In this document: positions 43,440-51,636 of the stretch, piece after piece | Layout of the letters: each line of letters begins with the position of its first letter | Position numbering within the stretch: the first letter of the stretch is position 1 | Translations under genes and position numbers: made by a program | The notes under the pieces: generated by a model | What the model saw: the letters and a program-made list of their open reading frames with translations, nothing else | Database searches by the model: none | Told to the model about the DNA's origin: nothing | NCBI GenBank assembly: GCA_002238785.1 | Contig: MPNA01000021.1 | Location: 1-51,636, forward strand | Direction: 5' to 3' | Source of the DNA: a bacterium OM1 bin76 | GTDB lineage: Bacteria > Actinomycetota > Acidimicrobiia > Spongiisociales > ZC4RG35 | Length of the DNA: 51,636 bases

Positions 43440-43828
43440 ACGTAGGCATCTCATCATGCACCCTTCCAGCAAGCAGACGACCGCCGGATTTGGAGTGATG
43501 GCCTCCCCACTGCTTGAAGAAGAAGGCAACGTCGGCGGCTGCGCATTGATCCCGCAAGTCGAGAACCCATGCTTCTTTCATGGGTCTCGCTCCGGGCCGC
43601 TCTCGCCACCTGCGATCAGCCAGTGGATGCCCGACATATCCAGATCAGGAAGAGGACCCAGTAGAGGTTCAGCACTGATGAAGCGAACTTCGGCAGGAAC
43701 GGTTCTGAGGTGATCGATGCGGAAGACGTAGCGACCGCTCTCAACGATCGCCCCCATCCAGACGTTCTCAGGCCAGTCCAACCCGGGGCCGACCGCCGCC
43801 AATCGCTTGGAGCGCTTGGTGAGAGGAC
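43440..43828 (-). pseudogene. Truncated DUF5131 gene
   Basis: The C-terminal half of the 34541-35290 family. The minus strand reads LTKRSKRLAAVGPGLDWPENVWMGAIVESGRYVFRIDHLRTVPAEVRFISAEPLLGPLPDLDMSGIHWLIAGGESGPERDP, then a frameshift near 43600, then VLDLRDQCAAADVAFFFKQWGG in another frame. The whole N-terminal cysteine-cluster half is missing from 43829 on, where serpin-like sequence begins. Confidence 0.75.
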
Positions 43829-43886
43829 CACCACGCCAGCGGTGGAGCCGGAGGCCGATCGGCTGCCTGCTGATCCCCTGGCCCAG
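43829..43886 (+). pseudogene. Serpin fragment fused to the DUF5131 remnant
   Basis: On the plus strand, TTPAVEPEADRLPADPLAQRLRTPPN matches the linker just after the lipoprotein signal of both intact serpins (EPAVDRLPADPLAPTQDW and EPVADRLPADPLAPTPDW). The signal peptide and the body of the serpin are both lacking. It abuts the truncated DUF5131 copy, so a deletion removed the 5' parts of a divergent DUF5131-serpin pair. Confidence 0.7.
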
Positions 43887-44001
43887 CGCCTGCGGACTCC
43901 ACCCAACGATAGGCCACCGAGCAAGGTGGAATAGGATCGCAACCTGGTGGAGGTAGGTACTATCAGGTTGACGATAAGTATGGAAGCGATGCAGGAGGCA
44001 A

Positions 44002-44691
44002 GTGTTGGTTGAGTTTCTCGCAACCACCGGGGTGTCGTACCACCTTGAGGAGCTGATAAAGCAGAGCAGAGAACGGCTAGTGCTCATCAGTCCGTTCCTG
44101 CGCGTTAACCCTCGTATCCGAGAGCTTCTTGAAGACAAGAACAGGATGAAGGTCGATATTCGTGTCGTTTATGGGAAGAGCGATCTGAAACCTGAGGAGA
44201 ACAATTGGTTGGAGAGCATGACGTCAATCAGGACAAGCTTTTGCTCTAACTTGCACGCCAAGTGCTACATGAATGAACGAACGGCATTGCTCACGTCCAT
44301 GAACCTGTACGAGTTTTCTCAGGTCAACAATCACGAAATGGGTGTGTTGATTGACAGGAGTCAGTCCAAGGACCTGTACATGCAGATCTACGACGAGGCG
44401 ATGAGGATTGTGCGCTTGAGCGACGAAATCCGGGTCAAGGTTGCCCGGGTACCGAAGACGGCTGTCGAGGATCCCCGACCCGGAGATGCTCCCAGTTGTC
44501 CAAAGTGCAACGAGACGATGGTGGTTCGCACAGCCAAGAAGGGCGCCAAGAAGGGCGAAACCTTTTGGGGGTGCACCACCTTCCCCAAGTGCTGGGGCAT
44601 GAGGCCTGTTGAAACTCCCCCAGCTCCCTCAAAACCCTCCTCGCGACGTGGATTCCGCTCCCGCAGGAAACGTTCTCAGCGATCAGGCTGA
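44002..44691 (+). CDS. PLD-like nuclease with a C-terminal topoisomerase-type zinc ribbon
   Basis: A 229-residue protein. The N-terminal 140 residues form a phospholipase-D-like domain with a single HxK motif in NLHAKCYMNERTALLTSMNLYEFS; single-motif members usually dimerise. The C-terminal region has CPKCNETMVVRTAKKGAKKG and CTTFPKCWGMR, the CxxC...CxxxxxC zinc ribbon of topoisomerase DNA-binding repeats, and a basic tail. The start is GTG 44002 after AGGAGG. A DNA-binding nuclease is likely; such proteins are often found in defence and repair loci. Confidence 0.82.
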   Translation: MLVEFLATTGVSYHLEELIKQSRERLVLISPFLRVNPRIRELLEDKNRMKVDIRVVYGKSDLKPEENNWLESMTSIRTSFCSNLHAKCYMNERTALLTSMNLYEFSQVNNHEMGVLIDRSQSKDLYMQIYDEAMRIVRLSDEIRVKVARVPKTAVEDPRPGDAPSCPKCNETMVVRTAKKGAKKGETFWGCTTFPKCWGMRPVETPPAPSKPSSRRGFRSRRKRSQRSG

Positions 44692-44712
44692 ATTCTCTGT
44701 GTGACTTGGTCC

Positions 44713-45192
44713 TTAAGGGGGAGGGTCGATTAATGAGCCTGGACCAAAGCAATAGGGTTGGCCCAGTCGCTTGGCTGCGATCCTGCCGAGTCCCGCCAGG
44801 CAGTCGGCCATGTCATTCAAGGGGTTTCCGGAGTGGCTCTTCACCTTCTTCCAGCGGATGTCCCGTCCGTCACACAGCCCGTCGATGGTTTCGATCAGTT
44901 CCCTGTTCGCCACCGGTTGACCACCGGGTCTCCGCATGCCGTGTTCGCGCCAGTTCTCAAGCCATTCGGTGAAAATCATCACGACATTTCGGCTGTCCGG
45001 CCTGATCAACAGCGGCTGCTCCCGGGGGAAATAGCGTAGGAGCTCCAGAACGGCAGTCAGTTCCATGACTTCATGCGTTGTTTGGGGGTCACCACCCCAC
45101 TGGTATCGATGGTCCTCGGCGGCCCATCCCCAGCCACCGGGTCCGCCTCTAGTTTCACCGGACCCGTCGGTATAGACAGTCAGTCGTCTCAT
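44713..45192 (-). CDS. Ribonuclease HI (second copy)
   Basis: A 159-residue RNase HI with full catalytic set D9, E44, D66, H120 and D130 (YTDGSGETRG, VMELTAVLEL, IRPDSRNV, KSHSGNPLNDMAD). Similar length and register to the copy at 8066-8506 but clearly diverged, with an extra hydrophobic C-terminal tail (AAKRLGQPYCFGPGSLIDPPP). ATG 45192 is chosen because homology begins there; upstream in-frame starts are unneeded. It is divergent from serpin 2. Confidence 0.88.
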   Translation of the reverse strand: MRRLTVYTDGSGETRGGPGGWGWAAEDHRYQWGGDPQTTHEVMELTAVLELLRYFPREQPLLIRPDSRNVVMIFTEWLENWREHGMRRPGGQPVANRELIETIDGLCDGRDIRWKKVKSHSGNPLNDMADCLAGLGRIAAKRLGQPYCFGPGSLIDPPP

Positions 45193-45309
45193 CTTGTTCA
45201 CTTGGCCGTAATCGTAAGAAGGATCGTCACAGACCCCAGATCGGCCCACCGAAATTCTCCGAAAGGAAGGCGGCGTATCTCGATAGCCCACCTCCGCAAC
45301 AGTATCTGT

Positions 45310-45327
45310 ATTCCCATTTGAGGGAAT
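45310..45327. promoter_or_regulatory. Inverted repeat in the divergent RNase HI / serpin 2 region
   Basis: ATTCCC, six bases, GGGAAT forms a perfect 18-bp dyad about 170 bases before the serpin start and 118 bases from the RNase HI start. A candidate operator; nothing more can be said. Confidence 0.35.
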
Positions 45328-45497
45328 CACAAGGTAGTTGGGGGACTAATGGCCGGTCTTCAAGGCCAGGTTGAGCGTCGTGAAGTTGGGTTCACGCGGC
45401 CCGACCAAGTGGCCAACTAAAGTGGCCAGGGGTCTGAACCCGCCCGTCTAGAGTTGATGCCGAGGTTTCTCGGAGGCGCTTCTCCATCCAATAAGCC

Positions 45498-46715
45498 ATG
45501 ACAAAGTTGCTCGGATCCCTCGTATTGTTGTGCCTCTTCGCAGCGGCATGCGGTTCCTCGGCCACTACCACCACGGCATTGGAACCGGTGGCCGATCGGC
45601 TGCCTGCCGATCCCCTGGCGCCAACGCCGGATTGGGTGGCCGGAACCAATGCGGCCGGGTGGGACTTTCACCGCCACCTGGCGGGCAACGCGGTCTCCAG
45701 CCCTGTCAGCCTCGGCCTGGCCTTCAGCCTCAGCCGCGCCGGTGCATCCGAAGACACGGGCGAGATGCTCGATGAGATCTTCGGATTCCCCAAGGTTGAT
45801 CTCCATGGTGCGGCCAACGCCGTCGATCTGAAGCTGGCCGAGGCCTCGGTGGAATCCACCACCTTGGAGGTGGCCAACCGTCTCTTCCCCGACGACGAGT
45901 TTTCGCCATTGCCCGAGTTCTTGGAGAATGCCGGCGCTCATTACGGAGCGGCCGTCCAGCCGGTCGACCTCGACGATGGCGCTACGGCGGCCGATACCAT
46001 CAACGGATGGGTATCGGCCGCCACCCGCGGTTTGGTTCCCACCATCGTCACCGAGCAAGTCGTCCAACGCCAGGAACTGGTCCTGGTGAACACCGTGTAC
46101 CTGAAGGCCGACTGGATCGAGCCGTTCCTCCCCGAGTTGACCAGCGACGGCCCGTTTACCACCGGCGACCGCCGCGTGGTGACAGTGCCGTTCATGCGCG
46201 ATAGGGAACCGGTGCATCGTCGCTTCGTCCGACTCGAGGGTGCCGATGCGGTTGAACTTGCATACCAGGGCGGCCGGTTGGCCATGTGGCTGGTCGTGCC
46301 CCACGACTCCGGGCGACTGGCGGCGGTAGAGGAGTCGCTCGACTCACGGGACTTGACCGGACTAGGGGTCATTGCCCAGGAGGGCTATGTCGATCTCACC
46401 ATGCCCAAGTGGGAACAGACCCTGCCGCCCACCAACCTGTTCGAGTGGCTATGCCCACGGGGGTTCTGCGCCGGAGCGCCTTTCGACGGCATCGCTCCGG
46501 GTATCTTCATCACCGCCGCTCTCCACGGCGCCAAGGTGATCGTCGACGAAAAAGGCACCGAAGCGGCCGCAGCCACCGCCATGGCCTTCGACGAGTCAGC
46601 AGGCCCACAAGCCGACCTAACGGTGGTCGCCGATCGCCCCTTCCTTTGGGCCATCGTCCACCCCGAAACCGGCGCCCTGCTTTTCATAGGACGCCTGGTC
46701 GACCCGACCGCCTAA
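45498..46715 (+). CDS. Serpin-family lipoprotein (copy 2)
   Basis: A 405-residue secreted serpin, close paralogue of 35565-36800. Signal peptide MTKLLGSLVLLCLFAAACGSS with lipobox AAAC. The reactive-loop hinge KGTEAAAATAMAFDESAGP gives a different loop from copy 1 (predicted P1 Ser but changed flanking residues), so target proteases may differ. The end GRLVDPTA is the same. ATG 45498 and about 55 upstream bases are similar to copy 1. Neighbours are the RNase HI gene and the helicase. Confidence 0.9.
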   Translation: MTKLLGSLVLLCLFAAACGSSATTTTALEPVADRLPADPLAPTPDWVAGTNAAGWDFHRHLAGNAVSSPVSLGLAFSLSRAGASEDTGEMLDEIFGFPKVDLHGAANAVDLKLAEASVESTTLEVANRLFPDDEFSPLPEFLENAGAHYGAAVQPVDLDDGATAADTINGWVSAATRGLVPTIVTEQVVQRQELVLVNTVYLKADWIEPFLPELTSDGPFTTGDRRVVTVPFMRDREPVHRRFVRLEGADAVELAYQGGRLAMWLVVPHDSGRLAAVEESLDSRDLTGLGVIAQEGYVDLTMPKWEQTLPPTNLFEWLCPRGFCAGAPFDGIAPGIFITAALHGAKVIVDEKGTEAAAATAMAFDESAGPQADLTVVADRPFLWAIVHPETGALLFIGRLVDPTA

Positions 46716-47086
46716 CCGATCTAACTCGGTTCTTGCATCCCGGAGAGCCCAGCCTGGCATCTCCCAAGCCTGGTGGCTAGGTGGCGTTGGCTCTCATCAT
46801 GTCTCCATGGGAGTTCCTTTGGTCTGTGAACCTGGACCACACTCTCCCCCACACCGGTGCGCTTGCCTGATGGCCCACCGCCGATGAGGTCCCGATCGGA
46901 ATGCCCCGCTGCTTCCGAATTGGTCTCTTCTCGCCAGATGTCGGGACGGATGGCTATTCCGTTGACCAGCCGATGGCACTCTGCCCACCCTGCCATTCTG
47001 ATAGGAGTCAGCCAATCAAAAACAACGCGGAGGAAGATGTCGGGCGTAGCATTGGGGACAATCCACCCGGAGGGACTGGCACTAGC
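46716..47086. other. 371-base gap between serpin 2 and the helicase
   Basis: No gene is supported. A minus-strand frame (46721-47188) carries DWLTPIRMAGWAECHRLVNG... but overlaps the helicase start and shows no family pattern. The plus strand holds a GGAGGG ribosome site at about 47069 for the helicase start. No repeats recognised. Confidence 0.4.
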
Positions 47087-49621
47087 ATGGTTGACTTTGG
47101 CGACCGCCTGAAGCGATTTCAATCGGCAAAACTCCACACACTCCGCCGAGGTCAGCAGTTGGTTTTGGAGGGGTATGCTGATTGCCACTTAGACACCAGG
47201 GATTTAGCAATAGAGATGCCGACCGGGGAAGGCAAGACTCTAGTCGCTTTGCTTATCGCCGATTACGCCCTTGATCAAAGGTTCGCCGTGGCCTACTTGA
47301 CTGGTACCCGGCAACTGGCTGATCACGTTGCGGCCGAAGCCGCAACACTCGGCCTAGATGCTATGCAGTTCGCTGGAGGTAGCTATGGCGGGAGTGCTCT
47401 AAAGAATTATCACGACGCTCAGGCCGTTGGCATTATGAACTACTGGGTTTACTTTAACACAAGGCCTGTACCACAGCCGGCGGATCTGGTCATATTCGAT
47501 GACGCTCACCTCGCCGAACAGCCTTTGACTGGACTTCACATGCTTCGTATCCCCAGGGTACGGGGCGACACCGGAGATCTCTATGAGTCATTGTGTGATT
47601 TGATCTTGGCTCGCACGAATGCCTATGGCAACCTGCGAGCGATGAGAGACGGAACTGCTCCACCTGATACGCCTCCGGAACTGCTCGCCTTCAATGACTG
47701 GTCAGCAGTCGCCCGTCTATCCGAAGCCCTAATCGACAACTCGTCCTTCTCCTCACATGGTCCAGCTAGATTCGCTTGGCGAGAAGTGCGGTCTCAGCTC
47801 TCGCGGTGCGGTGTGTTGATCAGTCCTTCGTGTGTCGAGATCCGTCCCTACCATCCTCCAACTACCCTCAATAAGTGGTACACCAAAGCACGGCAGCGCA
47901 TCTACCTTTCAGCCACTTTGGGATCGATGGACGATCTCCAACGACGAACTGGCGGATATCCCATCACACGACTCATCCCTGCTTCTCCACTTCCGCGGAG
48001 CACCACCGGGGAACGCCGTTTCATTCTCAATCCCACCCAGCTTCCTGCCTTGGACTCGGAGGTGCTGGGATGGGCTCTAAAACAAGCCGCCTCAGCTGGA
48101 GGACGAACCACATGGCTTTGCTCCAGCCACGCTGAGGCAGACAAAATCGAGAACCTACTTGAAGCTGTATGTGTAGACGTTTTCAAACTGCGTGCTGGGG
48201 ATGACATGTTGGACGAGTGGAAGCAGTCGCCACGGGGACACTTGGTCACGGCTGGCCGATATGACGGGCTTGACCTTGCTGGCGATTTGTGCAGACTTGT
48301 GGTCATTCCAACTGTCCCTTACGCCAGTAGCGAGTTCGAGAGATTCGTCGTTGCATACCTGGGAGATGCCTCATTCATGCGCCATCGTATCGGCCAACGA
48401 ATAACGCAGGCTATCGGGCGAGCAAATCGAGCGAGGGATGATCAAGCTCTCTACCTGGGTCTCGATCCGGCTTTTTCCTCGGTCCTAGCGGATCCGCAAG
48501 TCTCCGGTTCCGTTCCTCCTGCCGCTCGCAGTGTGATTAGTGAGGCTCTTGAGTTGCATCAGCAAGGTCCAGAAGAAACAAGACGTGCATGCGAAGCCTT
48601 TTGGCGCAAACAGCCTCATAGGGTCGAGGAGAACACTCAAACCATCAAGGCTCGTCCTGGTCGCTTAGCACAGAGAGCTACCGCCGATAGCGCTCACCAC
48701 GAGGTGGTGGCTAGCACCGAGTTGTGGATAGGTGGCTTTTCGCAGTCGGCTGCCGCCGCAAGAGCCGCAGCCGCCGAACTTGCATCGGTTGGGGAGACTG
48801 AACACGCAGCGTTTTGGAGATATGTTGAGGCTCATGCGCATTACCAAAGAGGTAAAGCTTTCTTTGCAAATGCCCGAGCAGCCTTGGAGGAGGCCACCCA
48901 CAACGGACCCCCAACTGTCTGGTTTCGTCGGCTACAACGCAGTGTCGAAGCCCTAAGTGGTCAAGAGACAATGGCCTTAGGAATGGACAATCTGTTCTTT
49001 TATTGGGATGAATGGATCCGAGAACGAGGAACTCGCGTCACGCAAGATCTAACCCTCATGCGAACTTATCTCACAGGGACCCATGATCAGCGATGCGAGG
49101 CGCTAAAAGCTCTGGCCCGTCTTGCGGGTGCTAGAGGCGAACGACCTTCCCGGTCAAAGCAGGGTGCGCCAGATTGTCGTTGGTCATGGAGTACGCCCCG
49201 GCAGGGGGAGTGGAGGGTTTGGGAGGTAAAGACTGGAAACGCTAAGAAGATACCACGGTCTGAAGTTAACCAGGTCCTAGGCCAGATTGAAGCGGAGCGG
49301 CACCGCTCAGGCAAGGCACGCTTGTTTGGATGCTTGATGAGCTCGGCTAGAGAGGGTTATGACGAAGCTCTTGAGGCTGCTCGGGATAGAATTGTTCTCC
49401 TTCACAGTAAAGCCGTAGAGAGGTTGTTCGCCATACTCCAGGACCGGTTTTTGCGGTACTTCGATTTATACGGAGAAGGTACCGCGGAAGAAAGAGGTGA
49501 GGCCCGAACTGTAGTCGAACCGCTTCTTCCGCAAGACGGATGGCTCGAGAAGCTGTTGGTCCCCTCGCAAGGCCGAGTTCTCTTAGCGAGTGATGTGGAA
49601 GCTGTCTTTCCAACGACCTGA
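47087..49621 (+). CDS. Superfamily 2 helicase with a C-terminal nuclease-like domain
   Basis: An 844-residue fusion. The helicase has Walker A PTGEGKT (45-51), DDAH box (138-141) in LVIFDDAHLAEQ, YLSATLGSM (about 274) and motif VI QAIGRANRAR (about 440). A long helical middle is followed by a PD-(D/E)XK-like strand RVWEVKTGNAKKI (about 710) preceded by an acidic residue in APDCRWSW. The architecture fits defence helicase-nucleases, but I cannot name the system. ATG 47087 has GGAGGG upstream; codon use is less GC-rich than in flanking genes, pointing to recent transfer. Serpin 2 and a TIR gene flank it. Confidence 0.8.
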   Translation: MVDFGDRLKRFQSAKLHTLRRGQQLVLEGYADCHLDTRDLAIEMPTGEGKTLVALLIADYALDQRFAVAYLTGTRQLADHVAAEAATLGLDAMQFAGGSYGGSALKNYHDAQAVGIMNYWVYFNTRPVPQPADLVIFDDAHLAEQPLTGLHMLRIPRVRGDTGDLYESLCDLILARTNAYGNLRAMRDGTAPPDTPPELLAFNDWSAVARLSEALIDNSSFSSHGPARFAWREVRSQLSRCGVLISPSCVEIRPYHPPTTLNKWYTKARQRIYLSATLGSMDDLQRRTGGYPITRLIPASPLPRSTTGERRFILNPTQLPALDSEVLGWALKQAASAGGRTTWLCSSHAEADKIENLLEAVCVDVFKLRAGDDMLDEWKQSPRGHLVTAGRYDGLDLAGDLCRLVVIPTVPYASSEFERFVVAYLGDASFMRHRIGQRITQAIGRANRARDDQALYLGLDPAFSSVLADPQVSGSVPPAARSVISEALELHQQGPEETRRACEAFWRKQPHRVEENTQTIKARPGRLAQRATADSAHHEVVASTELWIGGFSQSAAAARAAAAELASVGETEHAAFWRYVEAHAHYQRGKAFFANARAALEEATHNGPPTVWFRRLQRSVEALSGQETMALGMDNLFFYWDEWIRERGTRVTQDLTLMRTYLTGTHDQRCEALKALARLAGARGERPSRSKQGAPDCRWSWSTPRQGEWRVWEVKTGNAKKIPRSEVNQVLGQIEAERHRSGKARLFGCLMSSAREGYDEALEAARDRIVLLHSKAVERLFAILQDRFLRYFDLYGEGTAEERGEARTVVEPLLPQDGWLEKLLVPSQGRVLLASDVEAVFPTT

Positions 49622-49710
49622 CAACCGAGCCTCATTAGCATGGCTGGATCTGGGGCTGTGGATTCGAACCTTCTTCAGCCTGGAGACCAACCCAAAGCGC
49701 ATCGCAACTC

Positions 49711-49832
49711 CAGGGCTTTGTTGATCTCACCATGCCCAATTGGGAACAGTCCCTTCCGCCCCACCGACCTGGTTCGAGTGGCTCTGCCCTTGGAGGTCTG
49801 CGCCGAAGCACCGTTTGAGAACATCCCCCCTC
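49711..49832 (+). pseudogene. Serpin fragment interrupted by the IS
   Basis: Bases 49711-49832 match the serpin middle (from near GFVDLTMPKWEQ to NIAPQ, roughly residues 305-345), with frame changes. The match ends exactly at the left inverted repeat of the IS at 49833. No continuation of the serpin is clear beyond the right repeat at 51400. A third remnant locus of the family. Confidence 0.7.
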
Positions 49833-51400
49833 ACCCGAGTTTGGCGGGTGGTTTGGTGTTTTACCTGGTCAGGGGGCATACGCGAAAGGGGTGTTTCCAC
49901 TACATTCGGTGTTTGGGGCCGGTGGTGGGGTTAGGTGATGGTGGCTTTGTCCCAGGTGCGGGTGTCGGCTCCGATGGCGGCGAGTGCCCGTGTTTGTAGG
50001 GGGGTTCGTCGGGTGGTGATGGTGATCTGGTGGTTGTTGGTGGTTAGTTCCACGCGGCGGATGCGGTGGAGAGAGCCTGGGTGATGAGCGTCTCGGCTAG
50101 GGCGGCGTAGACGCAGACTGCTACGTGACCGCGGACTCGTTTCTCGGTCCAGTGTCTCACCGGTCGTAGTCGTAGGAAGTCTCTTGGGCACCCGAAAGCG
50201 GGTTTCGACGGTTTGCAACTGGCGATAGGCGGCCACGATTTCGGCGGTGTCGGCTTGTGCGGGTGTGAGGCTGGTGGTCGGCACGTAGCGACCCGCCAAC
50301 AGCTTCTCATAGGCCTGGTTGTCCTCGTTGTAGTGGTAGAGAAACCGGCCTGGTCGGGCTTGTCAAATTGTCTGTGTGAGGGGGTGGGTTCATGGGTGTT
50401 TATCGGGTTAGGTTCAGTCGGTTTGGGAAGTGGATTTCGAGGTCGAACAGTCGCCCGACCCGCCCGGTGCCGAGGATGCGTTGGGCGGCTCTCCCGATCT
50501 TGGCCGGGTCTTTCAGCCTCCCGGCGCGGACGCGATGTTCCAACGCCAACAACTGCGGTTCGGCCGTGGCGATCAGTTCGGCGGTGCGTTGGGTGTCCCG
50601 ACAGGCACGAGCGTCGGACTCGACCACCACCGTGCGGGTCCCATCTTCAAGGGTGACATCCGCGGCTCCTCTGCAACCGTGTTCGGGGATCTCAACCCAC
50701 ACAGTGTTCTGGTCGACAGCGGCCAAGGCTTGGGCGGTGACAGAGTCTCGGCGGAGTCTGGTGGCCAACAGGTGATCAAAACCCGCTTGGGTGACCGTCT
50801 CCAGGTTGGCCCCGGAAATCAGACCCCGGTCGGAAACCACACAGATCCGACCCACCGCGAACCGTTTCCCCCAAATCGTCCAAAAGCCCCGGCAGGGTGG
50901 AGGCGTCGTTGGTGTTCCCCGAAAACACATGATGGGCTATCGGGATCCCGCCGGTGGTGCACAACAGACCGATCACTATCTGGGGCCTGTCCGAGCGATG
51001 ATCCCGGGAATACCCAAACACCCGCGAGGGAAACGCTTCCGACTTTTGGGTCGAACCCTCAAAACAGGTGGACGTCAGGTCATAGCACACCAACCGCAGA
51101 TTCAGGTTGGTCAAATTGCACAATCTCCTATACAGATGCACCTCGGTCTCGTTCTTGGTGTCGACCACTGCCTCCAGAGCCCGGTAGTACTGGTCCAAAG
51201 ACGGCGCCGACCACCCAGAAAACATCACCACATCATGATCTGTCCATTCGGGCACACGACGCCTCGAACACGGCGCCACCAGTACACCAACATTCTGTCG
51301 CCCCCAAATTATCGTGCCGAAGCAACACCTCACAACACAAAACCCCAGGTCAACACACCAATGACCTCCCACCAAACACCCTGACCCGCCAAACTCGGGT
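49833..51400. mobile_element. Decayed insertion sequence, IS1634/IS4-type
   Basis: A 17-base perfect terminal inverted repeat bounds a 1.57-kb element: ACCCGAGTTTGGCGGGT (49833-49849) and its reverse complement (51384-51400). The single transposase gene inside is on the minus strand and broken. No clear target-site duplication is seen (CCCCTC on the left, TTAAGG on the right). It sits inside a serpin remnant. Confidence 0.8.
49931..51300 (-). pseudogene. Frameshifted IS1634-family transposase
   Basis: Successive frames on the minus strand give matching pieces of one DDE transposase: LRLVCYDLTSTCFEG, FGYSRDHRSDRPQIVIGLLCTTGGIPIAHHVFSGNTNDASTLPGLLDDL, then VVSDRGLISGANLE in another frame, LFDLEIHFPNR, then LLAGRYVPTTSLTPAQADTAEIVAAYRQLQTVETRFRVPK and DFLRLRPVRHWTEKRVRGHVAVCVYAALAE. 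At least three frameshifts separate them, and the usual N-terminal part is not seen, so the element is not autonomous. Confidence 0.8.
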
Positions 51401-51484
51401 TTAAGGTTCATGCAGGCCTTACTACCATAGATAAGTCTATTCTTCTAACCATCACGGCTGTGATGCCGCGATTTGAGGAGCCGT

Positions 51485-51636
51485 ATGCCCAACAACACAT
51501 CTCGCCTAAGTGTAGATCTCCTGTATTCGTATTCCCACGAGGATGCTGAGCATAAAGAGGCTATGGATAAGATGCTAGCCACCTTGAAGGAGCAGGGCTT
51601 CCTGAAAACGTGGTCAGATTCGGAAATCCTTCCGGG
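51485..51636 (+). CDS. TIR-domain protein (5' end only, runs off the window)
   Basis: Fifty codons before the window ends: MPNNTSRLSVDLLYSYSHEDAEHKEAMDKMLATLKEQGFLKTWSDSEILPG. DLLYSYSHEDAEHKEAM and WSDSEILPG are the TIR-domain strand A-helix pattern and box 2 region. GAGGAG lies four bases before ATG 51485. Bacterial TIR proteins often cleave NAD+ in phage defence. Rest of the gene not seen, so partners and function cannot be given. Confidence 0.78.
   Translation, partial: MPNNTSRLSVDLLYSYSHEDAEHKEAMDKMLATLKEQGFLKTWSDSEILP

Noticed and set aside
46721-47188. Minus-strand gene before the helicase
   Set aside because: It overlaps the helicase N-terminus and shows no recognisable motif; possibly a remnant, but not supportable.
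49655-49700. A tRNA-like T-arm on the minus strand (reverse complement of GTGGATTCGAACC)
   Set aside because: The flanking bases do not form a five-base T stem, and no acceptor, D or anticodon arms fit.
50213-51404. Long plus-strand frames opposite the transposase
   Set aside because: They are antisense to recognised transposase pieces and carry no family motifs.
1-51636. CRISPR arrays, rRNA or prophage core
   Set aside because: No regularly spaced repeats, rRNA segments or phage structural genes were seen anywhere in the window.

Overview
The window looks like high-GC actinobacterial chromosome, probably from an uncultured Acidimicrobiia-type lineage. This is inferred from three things: lipoprotein signal peptides followed by long Ala/Thr/Pro linkers on substrate-binding proteins, S-layer-homology (SLH) secreted proteins, and frequent GTG/TTG starts with ATGA or GTGA overlaps. 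No rRNA or tRNA gene is visible, so placement is not proven.

Layout. 0.3-1.3 kb: a RES/Xre toxin-antitoxin pair with a readable promoter. 1.3-5.3 kb: hydantoinase/oxoprolinase subunits HyuB and HyuA. 5.5-7.9 kb: a secreted SLH + zinc protease + RCC1-repeat protein. 8.1-9.6 kb: RNase HI coupled to a NucS-like (DUF91) nuclease. 10.1-11 kb: an MscS-type channel. 11.2-18.1 kb: a tightly overlapping minus-strand operon, reading GntR/UTRA regulator, PfkB kinase, BtpA/SgcQ TIM barrel, lipoprotein sugar-binding protein, two permeases and two small conserved proteins. It has no ATPase. 18.2-22.1 kb: a toxin-antitoxin graveyard in which antitoxins are mostly intact and toxins are frameshifted (HNH remnant, HigA-like, XRE-ImmA/PIN, TacA/TacT remnants, MazE/MazF). 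22.3-23.8 kb: cupin and alpha/beta hydrolase. 24-28.3 kb: a FecB/FecC/FecD/FecE-type metal-chelate importer behind a near-perfect Fur-family box, followed by a SelA-like PLP enzyme and an S9 peptidase (to 32 kb).

32.2-51.6 kb is accessory DNA: a second XRE-ImmA/PIN module (PIN again frameshifted), a remnant aspartic-protease pair, a DUF5131 protein, two lipoprotein serpins plus two serpin remnants, a DUF4268 nuclease-like protein, a second Fur-family box before a secreted PPC-domain protein, a truncated copy of the iron permease, a crotonase, an HNH + PD-(D/E)XK pair, a PLD/zinc-ribbon protein, a second RNase HI, a helicase-nuclease fusion, a decayed IS with 17-bp inverted repeats, and the start of a TIR-domain gene at the right edge.

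Many families occur twice or more here (XRE-ImmA/PIN, HNH, RNase HI, DUF5131, serpin, permease, Fur-family box). The segment has therefore been built by duplication, deletion and decay. The main candidates for new biology are the ATPase-less BtpA/PfkB sugar operon with its two unknown C-terminal genes, the Fur-type-controlled PPC protein, the helicase-nuclease next to a TIR gene, and the serpin expansion.
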